Positions 7,428-14,231 of a stretch of DNA of 41,686 bases are shown here, piece after piece; the first letter of the stretch is position 1; the number at the start of each line of letters is the position of its first letter. Made by a program: the position numbers and the translations under genes. The notes under the pieces were generated by a model. That model had not been told where the DNA came from, did no database searches, and saw nothing but the letters and a program-made list of their open reading frames with translations. Source of the stretch: a virus; the IMG/VR virus record IMGVR_UViG_3300044678_001403, positions 1 through 41,686 of that record. One strand, written 5' to 3'.

Positions 7428-7474
7428 CCAACTCACCCCCAACAAACTACAAACCAAACCAAACCAAACCAAAA

Positions 7475-7996
7475 ATGAAAACGACAACAACCTCCCCCAA
7501 ACTCTATGTTGGCACTTACGCTAAATACGCAAGCGGATCAATCGCTGGCGCTTGGGTAGAGCTAGAAGGCCATGACAAAGAGAGCTTTTTGCTCGCATGC
7601 AGAGAGCTCCATTCTGATGAGTCCGACCCTGAGCTCATGTTTCAGGATTTCGAGGGATTCCCGCGTGAGTTTTATTCCGAAAGCTCTGTTAGTGAAGCAC
7701 TTTTCGAGTTTGCAAACTTAAGCGACGAGGACAAAGAGCTGGTTGAAGCCTATGCAGACGCTTTTTCGTTTGGCGTCGATCTTGAGGAATGCACCATTAA
7801 AAAAGCGCGAGAAGCCCTTGCTGGCCAAGCGGATACGGAAGCTGAGTTTGCGGAAGAGTACACCCTGGAAACCGGCTCTTTACCGCGTGACCTGCCGACA
7901 TGGTTGCAAGCGTGCATCGACTGGCAAGCCGTTTGGGACTCGGCACTTAGGTTTGACTTTGTCCGCTCGGGAGAGTTCTTTTTTTACAACGTCTAA
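7475..7996 (+). CDS. ardA: ArdA-type antirestriction protein (DNA mimic)
   Basis: 173 residues. ArdA proteins are acidic, DNA-shaped dimers that occupy type I restriction-modification enzymes and so protect incoming DNA. The N-terminus has the family signature (LYVGTYAKYASGSIAGAWVE). The protein is rich in Asp and Glu throughout, and the central and C-terminal segments (FANLSDEDKELVEAY, LPTWLQACIDW) fit the three-domain elongated fold, at the usual ArdA length of about 165-175. ATG 7475 is chosen because the reading frame upstream is just the A/C leader, ending in repeats of CCAAA. It would be made early from the plus block, before host enzymes cut the phage DNA. Confidence 0.9.
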   Translation: MKTTTTSPKLYVGTYAKYASGSIAGAWVELEGHDKESFLLACRELHSDESDPELMFQDFEGFPREFYSESSVSEALFEFANLSDEDKELVEAYADAFSFGVDLEECTIKKAREALAGQADTEAEFAEEYTLETGSLPRDLPTWLQACIDWQAVWDSALRFDFVRSGEFFFYNV

Positions 7997-8021
7997 GCAA
8001 ATAAACGCTAAAGGACTAAAC

Positions 8022-8216
8022 ATGCGCACATACCACGTTTACACCGCTGCAGCGTCCCCGGCCTATCTGGGGACAGTTGCCGCCCAATCCCTAGCGGATG
8101 CCCAATCCGCCGTTGAGCGAGCCCTCATCATCCCCTGCGTTGTCCGCGACACGCCACCCCCACCCCCAACCCTTGAACACCGCGTCGGGAGTGACGGGAG
8201 ACTGTACCGACACTGA
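8022..8216 (+). CDS. Hypothetical small protein downstream of ardA
   Basis: 64 residues beginning MRTYHVYTAAASPAYLGTVA, with a proline run (DTPPPPPTLE) near residue 47. The family is not recognised; the start resembles short phage proteins with one beta-alpha unit. ATG 8022 is 25 bases after ardA and has AAAGGA upstream, one of the few plausible Shine-Dalgarno sequences in this block. A strong terminator follows at 8240, closing the unit 6601-8216. Confidence 0.6.
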   Translation: MRTYHVYTAAASPAYLGTVAAQSLADAQSAVERALIIPCVVRDTPPPPPTLEHRVGSDGRLYRH

Positions 8217-8239
8217 CCCAACCCAACCCAACCCAACCC
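8216..8239 (+). repeat. Tandem ACCCA repeat before terminator
   Basis: About five copies of the pentamer ACCCA/CCCAA run from the stop of the preceding gene up to the terminator stem. It resembles the A/C leaders seen before start codons but is followed by no gene. Confidence 0.6.
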
Positions 8240-8273
8240 AAGCCGCGCTTCCTTCGGGAGGTGCGGCTTTTTT
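8240..8273 (+). terminator. Rho-independent terminator of the ardA unit
   Basis: AAGCCGC-GCTTCC and GGAGGT-GCGGCTT pair around a TTCG tetraloop and are followed by six T residues. This is a textbook strong intrinsic terminator for the plus-strand unit that ends at 8216. Confidence 0.9.
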
Positions 8274-8697
8274 CGTGCCGTTCCCCAACCTTTCCGATTC
8301 CACCCCTAAAAACCCCAAGAAGCCTCCCCTCTCCCCTTTCCGCTATCGCCACCTTCCCTGCTTCCTTCGACGCTTGCAAGACCCCTTTCTGTTCGTTTTA
8401 AGCGCATTCCCGAAACGCCACACGCTCCCAACTCCCACACACGCCCAAGCGCACCCACCCACACCCACCCACACCCACACCCAAGCGCGCATGACACACC
8501 CACGCATGACGCGCCCGCACGTAAGACCCCATTCCGATTTCCTGAGCTGCCCAAACTTTTTCACGAATTCCAACTTCTCCCCACGATTTCCAATCTGCCG
8601 CGTTTGATCCGGTTTTTCCGCTAAACCTTTTCGCCTCCCCAACCGATTTTCCCCTCAGTCAGTCAGTAAACCAACCAAACAAACCAAACCACACACC
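8274..8697. other. 424-base non-coding spacer, C-rich
   Basis: I see no gene here. The plus strand is strongly C-rich and G-poor, with a CACCCA-type low-complexity run (about 8440-8490), a 90-base element repeated at 9510-9599, and an A/C leader (8665-8697) for the next gene. Long frames on either strand in this stretch are low-complexity Pro/His/Thr or Gly/Trp runs and not convincing. Confidence 0.6.
8531..8620. repeat. 90-base diverged intergenic element, copy A
   Basis: This aligns without gaps to 9510-9599, with about 60 of 90 positions identical by my count. Both ends are exact: ATTCCGATTT at the left, and ATCCGGTTTTTCCG at the right. The core TCACGAA is also shared. The two copies bracket the gene at 8698-9186. 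Confidence 0.65.
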
Positions 8698-9186
8698 ATG
8701 GCCGGATACTCTGGATTCTCAAAATCGAACAACGCCGTCGCCGCCGAAGCAAGCGGACGCCACCCCGCAACCGCAGCCGCTCGCCTTTTAGGTGTCCCTG
8801 TTGCCTGGGTAAAACTGCAACCAACGCGCGAATGGCACCACACGTCGAGCTGGTACAACTCAACCGACTACTACGACGTTGAGCAACTCGCGGAGCACCT
8901 CGCCACCGAGGAAGGCCAAGAGCAACTCGCTCAGGTTAAAGCGGAGGCCGCCGCTCAAAAGCAAAAGCTGGAAACCGTGATCGGGGGCGCGATCGTGCTT
9001 TGGTTGGAATGGACCGGCACGCGCAACCACCCACGCGCAATCGAACGCCGCGCCGAAAACGCCACCGTCACCGACCGGGGAGGAAAGTTCGTCGAAATCA
9101 GCCTCCCCGACGGAACAACTTTCAAAAAGGGTAAGACAACCAACGGCTTCCGCGTGTTCAAGGACGGAAAAGAAATCCGCTTCTAA
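8698..9186 (+). CDS. Conserved-looking hypothetical protein
   Basis: 162 residues. The start (MAGYSGFSKSNNAVAAEASG) and the motif EWHHTSSWYNSTDYYD (about 45-60) resemble short phage and plasmid proteins of unknown function. The middle (about 62-90) is a charged helix and the C-terminal part looks like small beta strands (GTTFKKGKTTNGFRVFKDGK). ATG 8698 follows an A/C leader of about 30 bases with CCAAA repeats. It is a single-gene unit with its own terminator (9211), flanked on both sides by copies of a 90-base element. I cannot assign a function. Confidence 0.7.
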   Translation: MAGYSGFSKSNNAVAAEASGRHPATAAARLLGVPVAWVKLQPTREWHHTSSWYNSTDYYDVEQLAEHLATEEGQEQLAQVKAEAAAQKQKLETVIGGAIVLWLEWTGTRNHPRAIERRAENATVTDRGGKFVEISLPDGTTFKKGKTTNGFRVFKDGKEIRF

Positions 9187-9210
9187 CCCACCCCTCCCCC
9201 TCCCCCTTCC

Positions 9211-9246
9211 GGCCGAGCTGCCCCCGTGGCGCCTCGGCCTTCTTTG
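9211..9246 (+). terminator. Intrinsic terminator after the 8698 gene
   Basis: GGCCGAG and CTCGGCC form a 7-bp GC-rich stem with a 15-base loop, followed by TTCTTTGTG. It ends the plus-strand transcript before the convergent minus genes. Confidence 0.7.
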
Positions 9247-9509
9247 TGCCCTGAACACCGCACCATGCCCCGCTCACCTCCCCAACGTCACTCCCTGCCC
9301 CAACGCCGCTCCCTGAGCTGACACCGCTGATGCGTGCCTGCTTCCCGTGTCCCCGTCTGTCCCCGTCTGTCCCCGTCCCGTACACGCCCCCATCGCGGCG
9401 CCTCGGGGCAACCGCCAGCAAACGCCATAAGCGCAAGCTGGGCGATCACCCCACCGCGTCACGCGGGAAGGGCTGAACGCTACTGGGGATCGGCTACCGG
9501 GTACAAGGC

Positions 9510-9599
9510 ATTCCGATTTTGTGGGTGCGCTGAAACTTTTCACGAAAGTCAAAATCTGCCGGTGATTTCGGTTTTGGCTGCGTTAATCCGGTTTTTCCG
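9510..9599. repeat. 90-base diverged intergenic element, copy B
   Basis: Same-length partner of 8531-8620, with exact matches at both ends and a shared TCACGAA core. The right end contains CGG-TTTTT-CCG, a small inverted repeat. A fragment of the core (AAACTTTTCAC) recurs near 10588. Confidence 0.65.
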
Positions 9600-9610
9600 T
9601 TGGCCCCCAT

Positions 9611-9729
9611 CCAGCGGTGGATGGACTGCTGTATTACATCTGCGTCCTCGGGACTGCTCTGCTCTGCTGGCGATCATGCGAAAGCTGTCCTCCGGTGGAT
9701 GGGTTGTTGTATTACCCCCTCGTCCTCGG
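9611..9729. repeat. Pair of 41-base direct repeats, 78 bases apart
   Basis: Units 9611-9651 and 9689-9729 match at about 32 of 41 positions (shared CGGTGGATGG, GTATTAC and CGTCCTCGG). The 78-base offset is a multiple of three, so on the minus strand both units read as a similar peptide (RGR..NT..HPP.D). The first unit can also form a CCATCCA/TGGATGG hairpin with its left flank. Confidence 0.6.
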
Positions 9730-9747
9730 CTGGCTCGCGGGCGTCTC

Positions 9748-10125
9748 TCACACCCCGAACTCATCGGCCATCGTGACACGCACCACAATCGGGACGCTCG
9801 CCTGCATGAACCGGTCGGCGTCCAATAGCACCCCCTTGTCGCCGCCCCTCACGTCCAAGTCCGCTATCACCCGCGACAACAATCTCTGCTTTAACTCGCT
9901 GACCACGTCGGTGGCTTCCACCACCAGCCGCTCCGCGGCGTCTGCCCTATCCAAAAGCTCCTGCGATCTGGCCCGCTCCCTGTCCAACGCCGCCCCCACC
10001 TTCTCCAACGCCCGCATCAAGTTTCGGATGATGTCCTCGGGCTCCATGACCGGCAGACCCGTGTCGTGGATACCGGCGGTGTACTCGTTCTGCTCGCTGT
10101 GCTCGTCGTTATTTGGTGTGACCAT
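9748..10125 (-). CDS. Hypothetical coiled-coil protein
   Basis: 125 residues. Residues about 30-85 form a continuous charged helix with heptad character (LMRALEKVGAALDRERARSQ), followed by a short C-terminal beta-like part. No known family. ATG 10125 lies inside the end of the zinc-finger gene (17-base overlap). Its A/C leader (AACAACCAAACCAACAACAA) is therefore also the coding sequence of that protein's Lys/Pro/Thr tail. It is the last gene of the RusA unit. Confidence 0.65.
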   Translation of the reverse strand: MVTPNNDEHSEQNEYTAGIHDTGLPVMEPEDIIRNLMRALEKVGAALDRERARSQELLDRADAAERLVVEATDVVSELKQRLLSRVIADLDVRGGDKGVLLDADRFMQASVPIVVRVTMADEFGV

Positions 10126-10549
10126 GGCTTGTTGTTGGTTTGGTTGTTGGTTTCATTGCTTTCCTGATTTTCTTCCCGACCTTGCTGCACTCTTTCCCGC
10201 AGAACCGGTGACCTGCGTTGATCTTTCTGAACACCGTGCCGCAGTTATCACACGCATAATCCGCCAGCGGTTTGCCCCGCAGTCCCCGCGCAACAAACCA
10301 CACCCGCACGCTCTCGATGTTGGCCTTGCGCGAACACTCCTTGCTGCACCGCAGGTGCACCGAGCAGTTCTTCATAAACTTGGTTCCGCACTGGTCACAC
10401 GAAATGACGCGCAGCTTGTTCTGCTCACCGGTGCGTCCGCTGTACTTGCCGCGCTTGGGCTTCTCAGGCGGCACAACCGCTCTGCCCTGCGCCACTAACT
10501 TGCCCACAATGGAGCGTATCTCGTCCGCGTTGATGTCTGCTGCTTTCAT
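10109..10549 (-). CDS. Double zinc-finger protein, paralogue of the one at 15181-15564
   Basis: 146 residues from ATG 10549. It has two cysteine modules of identical spacing, CX2CX13CX3C: C51/C54/C68/C72 and C100/C103/C117/C121. The N-terminus (INADEIRSIVGKLVAQGR) matches that of the protein at 15181 (INPAEIRAIVERMRSEGR), which has the same two modules. Nucleic-acid binding is likely; the exact role is unknown. The tail (KPTTKPTTSHGHTK) is encoded by the A/C leader of the next gene. It follows rusA by 64 bases. Confidence 0.75.
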   Translation of the reverse strand: MKAADINADEIRSIVGKLVAQGRAVVPPEKPKRGKYSGRTGEQNKLRVISCDQCGTKFMKNCSVHLRCSKECSRKANIESVRVWFVARGLRGKPLADYACDNCGTVFRKINAGHRFCGKECSKVGKKIRKAMKPTTKPTTSHGHTK

Positions 10550-10613
10550 GCTCCTAATCTCGGCAACCCGCTCCCACTCCTTTAGCAAAACTTTTCACAA
10601 ATCTCTCTTCACC

Positions 10614-11066
10614 TCACCCCAACCAATCCGGCGCGGCCTGCTCCTGCACCGGTGCGTCAACGTAAACGCTCACGCTCACGCCCTCCTCACCGGCTGCGCA
10701 CCACCGCTTCCTCACCGTCAAGTCCGCCACCCGGCTATCATCCCCAACCCACAAACCGCCATCCACCAGCGCGTCCATCACCAGCTTCGCCAAGTTGTCC
10801 GCATCCGGCTTGTGCGTGTGCGGCTGCCCAAACCGCCCCTCCTCACCGGTCGAAAAGCTGAACGTCAACTCCATCGAAATCGCTTCACGCAGCCCAAGAG
10901 ACTCCGATGTCTTCCCCGCCCGCTGCAAAACATGGCCCGCGCACGCACGCAAAGCCGCCTTCCACGCGTTGGACTTCGCGTCGAGGGTGGACACCGCTCT
11001 GCCGTTAACAAAACGCGGCCTTGGCTGTGGACGAGGTGTACCGGCAACAAAGAAAGTGAGAGTCAT
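10614..11066 (-). CDS. rusA: RusA-family Holliday junction resolvase
   Basis: 150 residues. RusA is a dimeric endonuclease that cuts four-way DNA junctions and clears branched DNA before packaging. Family marks are the N-terminal GTPRPQPRPRF (about 9-19) and the metal-binding acids in KPDADNLAKLVMDAL (D88, D90) and LWVGDDSRV (D109, D110). It starts at ATG 11066, next to the divergent control region, and leads a three-gene minus unit. The C-terminus APDWLG resembles the tails of the DUF669 protein (KPAWLK) and the Cas4-like nuclease (KPFWLK). Confidence 0.9.
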   Translation of the reverse strand: MTLTFFVAGTPRPQPRPRFVNGRAVSTLDAKSNAWKAALRACAGHVLQRAGKTSESLGLREAISMELTFSFSTGEEGRFGQPHTHKPDADNLAKLVMDALVDGGLWVGDDSRVADLTVRKRWCAAGEEGVSVSVYVDAPVQEQAAPDWLG

Positions 11067-11080
11067 AAAAGTCTATCGGG

Positions 11081-11092
11081 ATTGTATACAAT
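11081..11092. promoter_or_regulatory. 12-bp palindrome upstream of rusA
   Basis: ATTGTATACAAT is perfectly self-complementary. It sits 15 bases before the rusA start and contains a TATACAAT -10-like hexamer on the minus strand. No convincing -35 element is visible, so it may be an operator overlapping a weak or activated promoter. Confidence 0.5.
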
Positions 11093-11189
11093 GCGAGCGG
11101 CGCGGCCCTTCAGAACGGTCAGCAAACACAACAAAAAGAAAACAGGTGGAAATTTTCGTCGATATAGAGGAAGGCAGCCTGCGAAGCAG

Positions 11190-11245
11190 TATCCCCTCTC
11201 CTCTCAGCTAGCAACGCGGTAAGCTGAGAGAAGAGAGAGGGGATA
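11190..11245. other. Long hairpin (20-bp stem) in the divergent spacer
   Basis: TATCCCCTCTC plus CTCTCAGCT pair perfectly with AGCTGAGAG plus GAGAGGGGATA. A 4-base bulge (AAGA) sits on the right arm, and the loop is 12 bases. There is no U tract. Between divergent genes it is unlikely to be a terminator; a structured RNA or a cruciform at a replication origin is possible. Confidence 0.7.
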
Positions 11246-11272
11246 GTAGGAAGAGCGTAAGCGATGAGTACG

Positions 11273-11284
11273 CTACTCTCTATA
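11273..11284. promoter_or_regulatory. 12-mer shared with the late-operon control region
   Basis: CTACTCTCTATA is identical to 6450-6461. Both copies lie in divergent spacers that also carry the 11-nt repeat array. The minus-strand form TATAGAGAGTAG could be part of a promoter or factor site. Confidence 0.5.
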
Positions 11285-11390
11285 TAAGGGCTCATGTCCT
11301 CAAAGGGGATTTTTCTTTTGCAACTCATTTGATTTTCAGGCGTTTACGACGCGTCCTTTTTCGCAACCCATTTTTGGGCACTTACAAAAG

Positions 11391-11502
11391 TTGGCGCAAA
11401 CCATTGCACAAACCTTGCGCTTTTGCAAAAAATACTCTGTAAAAAAGCTTGCGCAAAGTTGGCGAATCTTGCACAAACAGGTTATCGCAAGTTTGCGCAA
11501 AC
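11391..11502 (+). repeat. Iteron-like TTGC(G/A)CAAA array 2
   Basis: Related units start at 11391 (TTGGCGCAAA), 11404 (TTGCACAAA), 11415 (TTGCGC), 11449 (TTGCGCAAA), 11469 (TTGCACAAA) and 11492 (TTTGCGCAAAC). The last is inside the palindrome GTTTGCGCAAAC (11491-11502), and TTTTGCAAAA (11421-11430) is another palindrome. The first three are spaced 11-13 bases apart, as in the array at 6535. Confidence 0.6.
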
Positions 11503-11530
11503 CAAAAATACCACTGATTATCAACGACTT

Positions 11531-11875
11531 ATGATGACCGCCGAATACTACCGTGATTACCGTGTAAAACGCCGTGAAAAAGCCGCCCAAAAGGCGGCTG
11601 AAACGGTCGATATCAAGGCCGATTTGAAGGCTGCGCTGGCAACGTGTGCAGCCCTCCAAAAGACCATTGCCGCTCGTGATGCGACTATTCTTCATCTTGA
11701 GAAGCTAGTTTCTCAGCTCTCGGCAGCCCAATCCGAATCTCTCTCGCGAATTGAGAGCGGAATGCAGGTACTGCTGGCTCGCCATGCTCTTCAGCCAGCT
11801 CCTCCCGCACCGGTTGATCCTCCTGCTCCCGTCCACTCTGGGCCGATGCCGCCATGGATGGCTGCGAGAAGGTAG
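11531..11875 (+). CDS. Hypothetical coiled-coil protein, antisense to the primase-helicase 3' end
   Basis: 114 residues from ATG 11531 (or 113 from ATG 11534). It begins MMTAEYYRDYRVKRREKAAQ, a basic start seen in small phage proteins. A long helix follows (about 25-80), then a Pro-rich tail (APPAPVDPPAPV). It reads out of the iteron-bearing spacer, and its last 191 bases lie opposite the end of the primase-helicase gene. Both frames look protein-like there, so the overlap may be real. Position next to the candidate origin hints at a replication or regulatory role, but no family is recognised. Confidence 0.55.
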   Translation: MMTAEYYRDYRVKRREKAAQKAAETVDIKADLKAALATCAALQKTIAARDATILHLEKLVSQLSAAQSESLSRIESGMQVLLARHALQPAPPAPVDPPAPVHSGPMPPWMAARR

Positions 11876-14213
11876 ACCCCCAGGCTCCCGCTGCCGACCT
11901 GCCAACGCAGGTACCGGTCTCAGGATCGAACATATACTCCGACCAATCCGGCAGGGACGAATACGCCCCTGCTTGGATGGCGGCGCCGGTCTCATCCGAA
12001 GCCAAAAGACCGCCCGGCACATCAAGGTAGCTCTTGGCCTTGCTGCCCTTAACCGCGCAAGAGACGATAAGCTCCTTCTGGAGCCCCTCCTCGATGAGGT
12101 GCCCAAACTCGCTTGCGCCAACTGCGCGCAACACCGGTGGAAGTTCCGAGCGGCGCTTGTAAAGCCCGTTGGCTGCGTTCTTGTTCCCCAGCGTGTACGG
12201 ATGCAGGTTTCCAGCCGCCTCCCGCACCGCCAGAACAAGCCATGCAAGCCTCTCAGTCACGTTGATGGCGCTGTACACGTCCAGCTTCGTAACGTCCTTG
12301 AGCAGGCCGTTGCCGTCTCGAAGCAGTGTGCGCTCTCCGCGCATGAGCCCACTGATGTTGGCCTTGAGCACTCCGAACCGGTAACAAGAGTCCACCCGCG
12401 GCGCCAGAGACATCCCCTTCATGCGGCGCTCGTAATCGGTCGCGTGCCAGAACCCCAGATTGATTCGGAAGTACGATGGGATGGCGCTGCTCCCGCGGAT
12501 GGAGTTCTTCATGTCCTTGAGCGTTCGGATCGGCTCGTTGCCGGGCTTTCGGATGTGGTGCGTAATCATGAGAGCTGCCTTGAGCTCACCGCACACGCGC
12601 CCTGCTTCGCGCATCATCTCTGCAACCGCCAGAGCGTTGTTCTCATCTCCGTGCGAGACCGCGTTGAAGGTGTCGATTGCCACAAGGCAGAGGTCTGGGA
12701 TGCGCTTAAGCTCAGTGATGATGGCCTCCCACTTCGGCGAGGCTATCGGTGAGCCGCTCTTGGGATCGCGCTCCACAAGAGGGAACGCCCCACCAACCGC
12801 TGAGAGCGGTATAACCACAAGCCTCCGTCCTGCCTTCGTGATTAGTCCTCCATGGTCAATCTCAAGGATCCGCCGGTGCATCTCGGTCTGGCTGTCCTCG
12901 CATAGCAGGAGCACCGCGGTTCCACCGTTGGTGATGCGCTGCCCGCACCAGTCCAAGTCCCCGGCGTACTCTGGTTGGGCTGCGACCTTGAGAGCCAAGT
13001 CAGCGATGAGACCGGTCTTGCCTGCGCCGCCCTCGGCGATGAAGAGATGCGGCTCGCCTTTGACGACCAGCGCCTCAACCAAGTAAGTGTGCTCGGGTTT
13101 CGGCCACTTAATCCACCGGTGCGCCTGCCATGCCTCAAACCATGACTCGGCCGGCGTGGACGCCGGAAGAGCGCGGGGCGCCGCTTGCACAGCCGCCGGT
13201 GCTGCATCAACCTTCCCGTTGCGGCGCGTGTCTGCGTTGACAAGCCCCTGCCACTCCGATGCGAAGCGCGCGTCCGTCCATGCTGGGTGCATCCGCTGAA
13301 GCATCCACCCGCGGGTTTGCTCACGGGCTTCCTCAAGAGTTATCATCCCGCGCCGCACAAGCCCCAGGTTCGCCCCTGCAACGCTGTTAAACGCGTCCCA
13401 GCGTGTTTCCCCGTTGGCAGCGCCCTCGTACACGTCCCGCTGATGGGCTGGCTCCTTCGGGAGCGCGTTGGTGCTATTGGCCCCAAAGAGCCCCGCCTCC
13501 GGCGCAATAGAGCCCTGTGGCAATAGCGAGCGAAGACGCTCGGTGAACGCGGCAGCGTTCTGCACGGTCTCGCTCCTCCACTCAATGGCTGTCTGCACCG
13601 GTGTGCCCTTCTTCGCGTGTACGCTGCCCGCCAGCCGGATTGGTTGGTGAGCTCGTCCATACGGGTTTGAGTCAACCCCAAGGCCCATCGCTGAGTCCCC
13701 GCCGCTTACCTTGGCAAGCGCGTCCCGCATACGGATCGCCTGCTCGGCTGGAATCTCTCCATCGAGCTGGTACCAGACGTGCCTCTTTGGAGTTCCCTCC
13801 TCGGTTGTTCCACCGCTCAGAACCACCAGCGAAGGCTCGCCAAGCTGCTCGGTGATGGCCCGCATCTTCTCGTCGGTATTTCCGTTGTCGAGGTCTGCCA
13901 CCAGCGAGCGCATCCGTGCGACGTTTGCGCTTGTGGCGCGACGGTCGCTCAAGATGCCTGGGACAACGAAGGTCGCCACATTGTACTGCGCCCACCGCTC
14001 GGTAGCCGACAACACAGGTGTGAACCCTTCCGTGGCGGGTTCCACGAAGATGTCCTCGCGAAAGACTCCCTCTTGATCAGTGCCCTTTTCTCCAATCCCG
14101 CGAACGCATATGAACTCGTTCTCCTTCCAATCCCTATCGCCGAAAATGAGGCGAAGGTGCTCTTGGGCTTGGCGTAGGTCGACCAAGCCGCGACGATCTG
14201 TCAGTGGCTGCAT
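11685..14213 (-). CDS. Primase-helicase (AEP-like N-terminus, RepA-type ATPase)
   Basis: 842 residues. The N-terminal third looks like an archaeo-eukaryotic-type primase or RepB-like domain: a D-x-D metal pair in LVADLDNG (D107, D109), the LVVLSGGTTEEGTPKRHVWY strand pair, and AHQPIRLAGSVHAKKG. The middle is a RecA-fold hexameric helicase of the RepA/AAA_25 type, with Walker A in EGGAGKTG (about 390-397) and Walker B in LCLVAIDTFN (about 510). A basic C-terminal region follows. It would unwind and prime phage DNA, with a host polymerase, since none is encoded here. The last 63 residues lie opposite the plus-strand gene at 11531. ATG 14213 follows leader CTACCCCAAACAAA. Confidence 0.85.
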   Translation of the reverse strand: MQPLTDRRGLVDLRQAQEHLRLIFGDRDWKENEFICVRGIGEKGTDQEGVFREDIFVEPATEGFTPVLSATERWAQYNVATFVVPGILSDRRATSANVARMRSLVADLDNGNTDEKMRAITEQLGEPSLVVLSGGTTEEGTPKRHVWYQLDGEIPAEQAIRMRDALAKVSGGDSAMGLGVDSNPYGRAHQPIRLAGSVHAKKGTPVQTAIEWRSETVQNAAAFTERLRSLLPQGSIAPEAGLFGANSTNALPKEPAHQRDVYEGAANGETRWDAFNSVAGANLGLVRRGMITLEEAREQTRGWMLQRMHPAWTDARFASEWQGLVNADTRRNGKVDAAPAAVQAAPRALPASTPAESWFEAWQAHRWIKWPKPEHTYLVEALVVKGEPHLFIAEGGAGKTGLIADLALKVAAQPEYAGDLDWCGQRITNGGTAVLLLCEDSQTEMHRRILEIDHGGLITKAGRRLVVIPLSAVGGAFPLVERDPKSGSPIASPKWEAIITELKRIPDLCLVAIDTFNAVSHGDENNALAVAEMMREAGRVCGELKAALMITHHIRKPGNEPIRTLKDMKNSIRGSSAIPSYFRINLGFWHATDYERRMKGMSLAPRVDSCYRFGVLKANISGLMRGERTLLRDGNGLLKDVTKLDVYSAINVTERLAWLVLAVREAAGNLHPYTLGNKNAANGLYKRRSELPPVLRAVGASEFGHLIEEGLQKELIVSCAVKGSKAKSYLDVPGGLLASDETGAAIQAGAYSSLPDWSEYMFDPETGTCVGRSAAGAWGSTFSQPSMAASAQSGREQEDQPVREELAEEHGEPAVPAFRSQFAREIRIGLPRAEKLASQDEE

Positions 14214-14231
14214 TTTGTTTGGGGTAGTGTC

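Larger units (their letters stand above)
9247..9747. other. 500-base convergent spacer without a convincing gene
   Basis: This lies between the end of the plus block and the end of the 9748-11066 minus block. It holds a short tandem CCCCGTCTGT run (9351-9380), the second copy of the 90-base element, and a pair of 41-base repeats. A minus-strand frame (9549-9788) covers the repeats but has no believable start and overlaps the coiled-coil gene, so I do not call it. Confidence 0.55.

Noticed and set aside
8098-8607. Pro/Thr/His-rich plus frame over the terminator and C-rich spacer
   Set aside because: It would read through a strong terminator, overlaps the real gene at 8022, and is low-complexity.
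9549-9788. Minus-strand 79-codon frame over the 41-base repeats
   Set aside because: No plausible start, it overlaps the coiled-coil gene, and its coding content is explained by the DNA repeats.
11751-12752. 333-codon plus-strand frame opposite the primase-helicase
   Set aside because: Shadow frame; the minus strand has clear Walker motifs there and this frame shows none.
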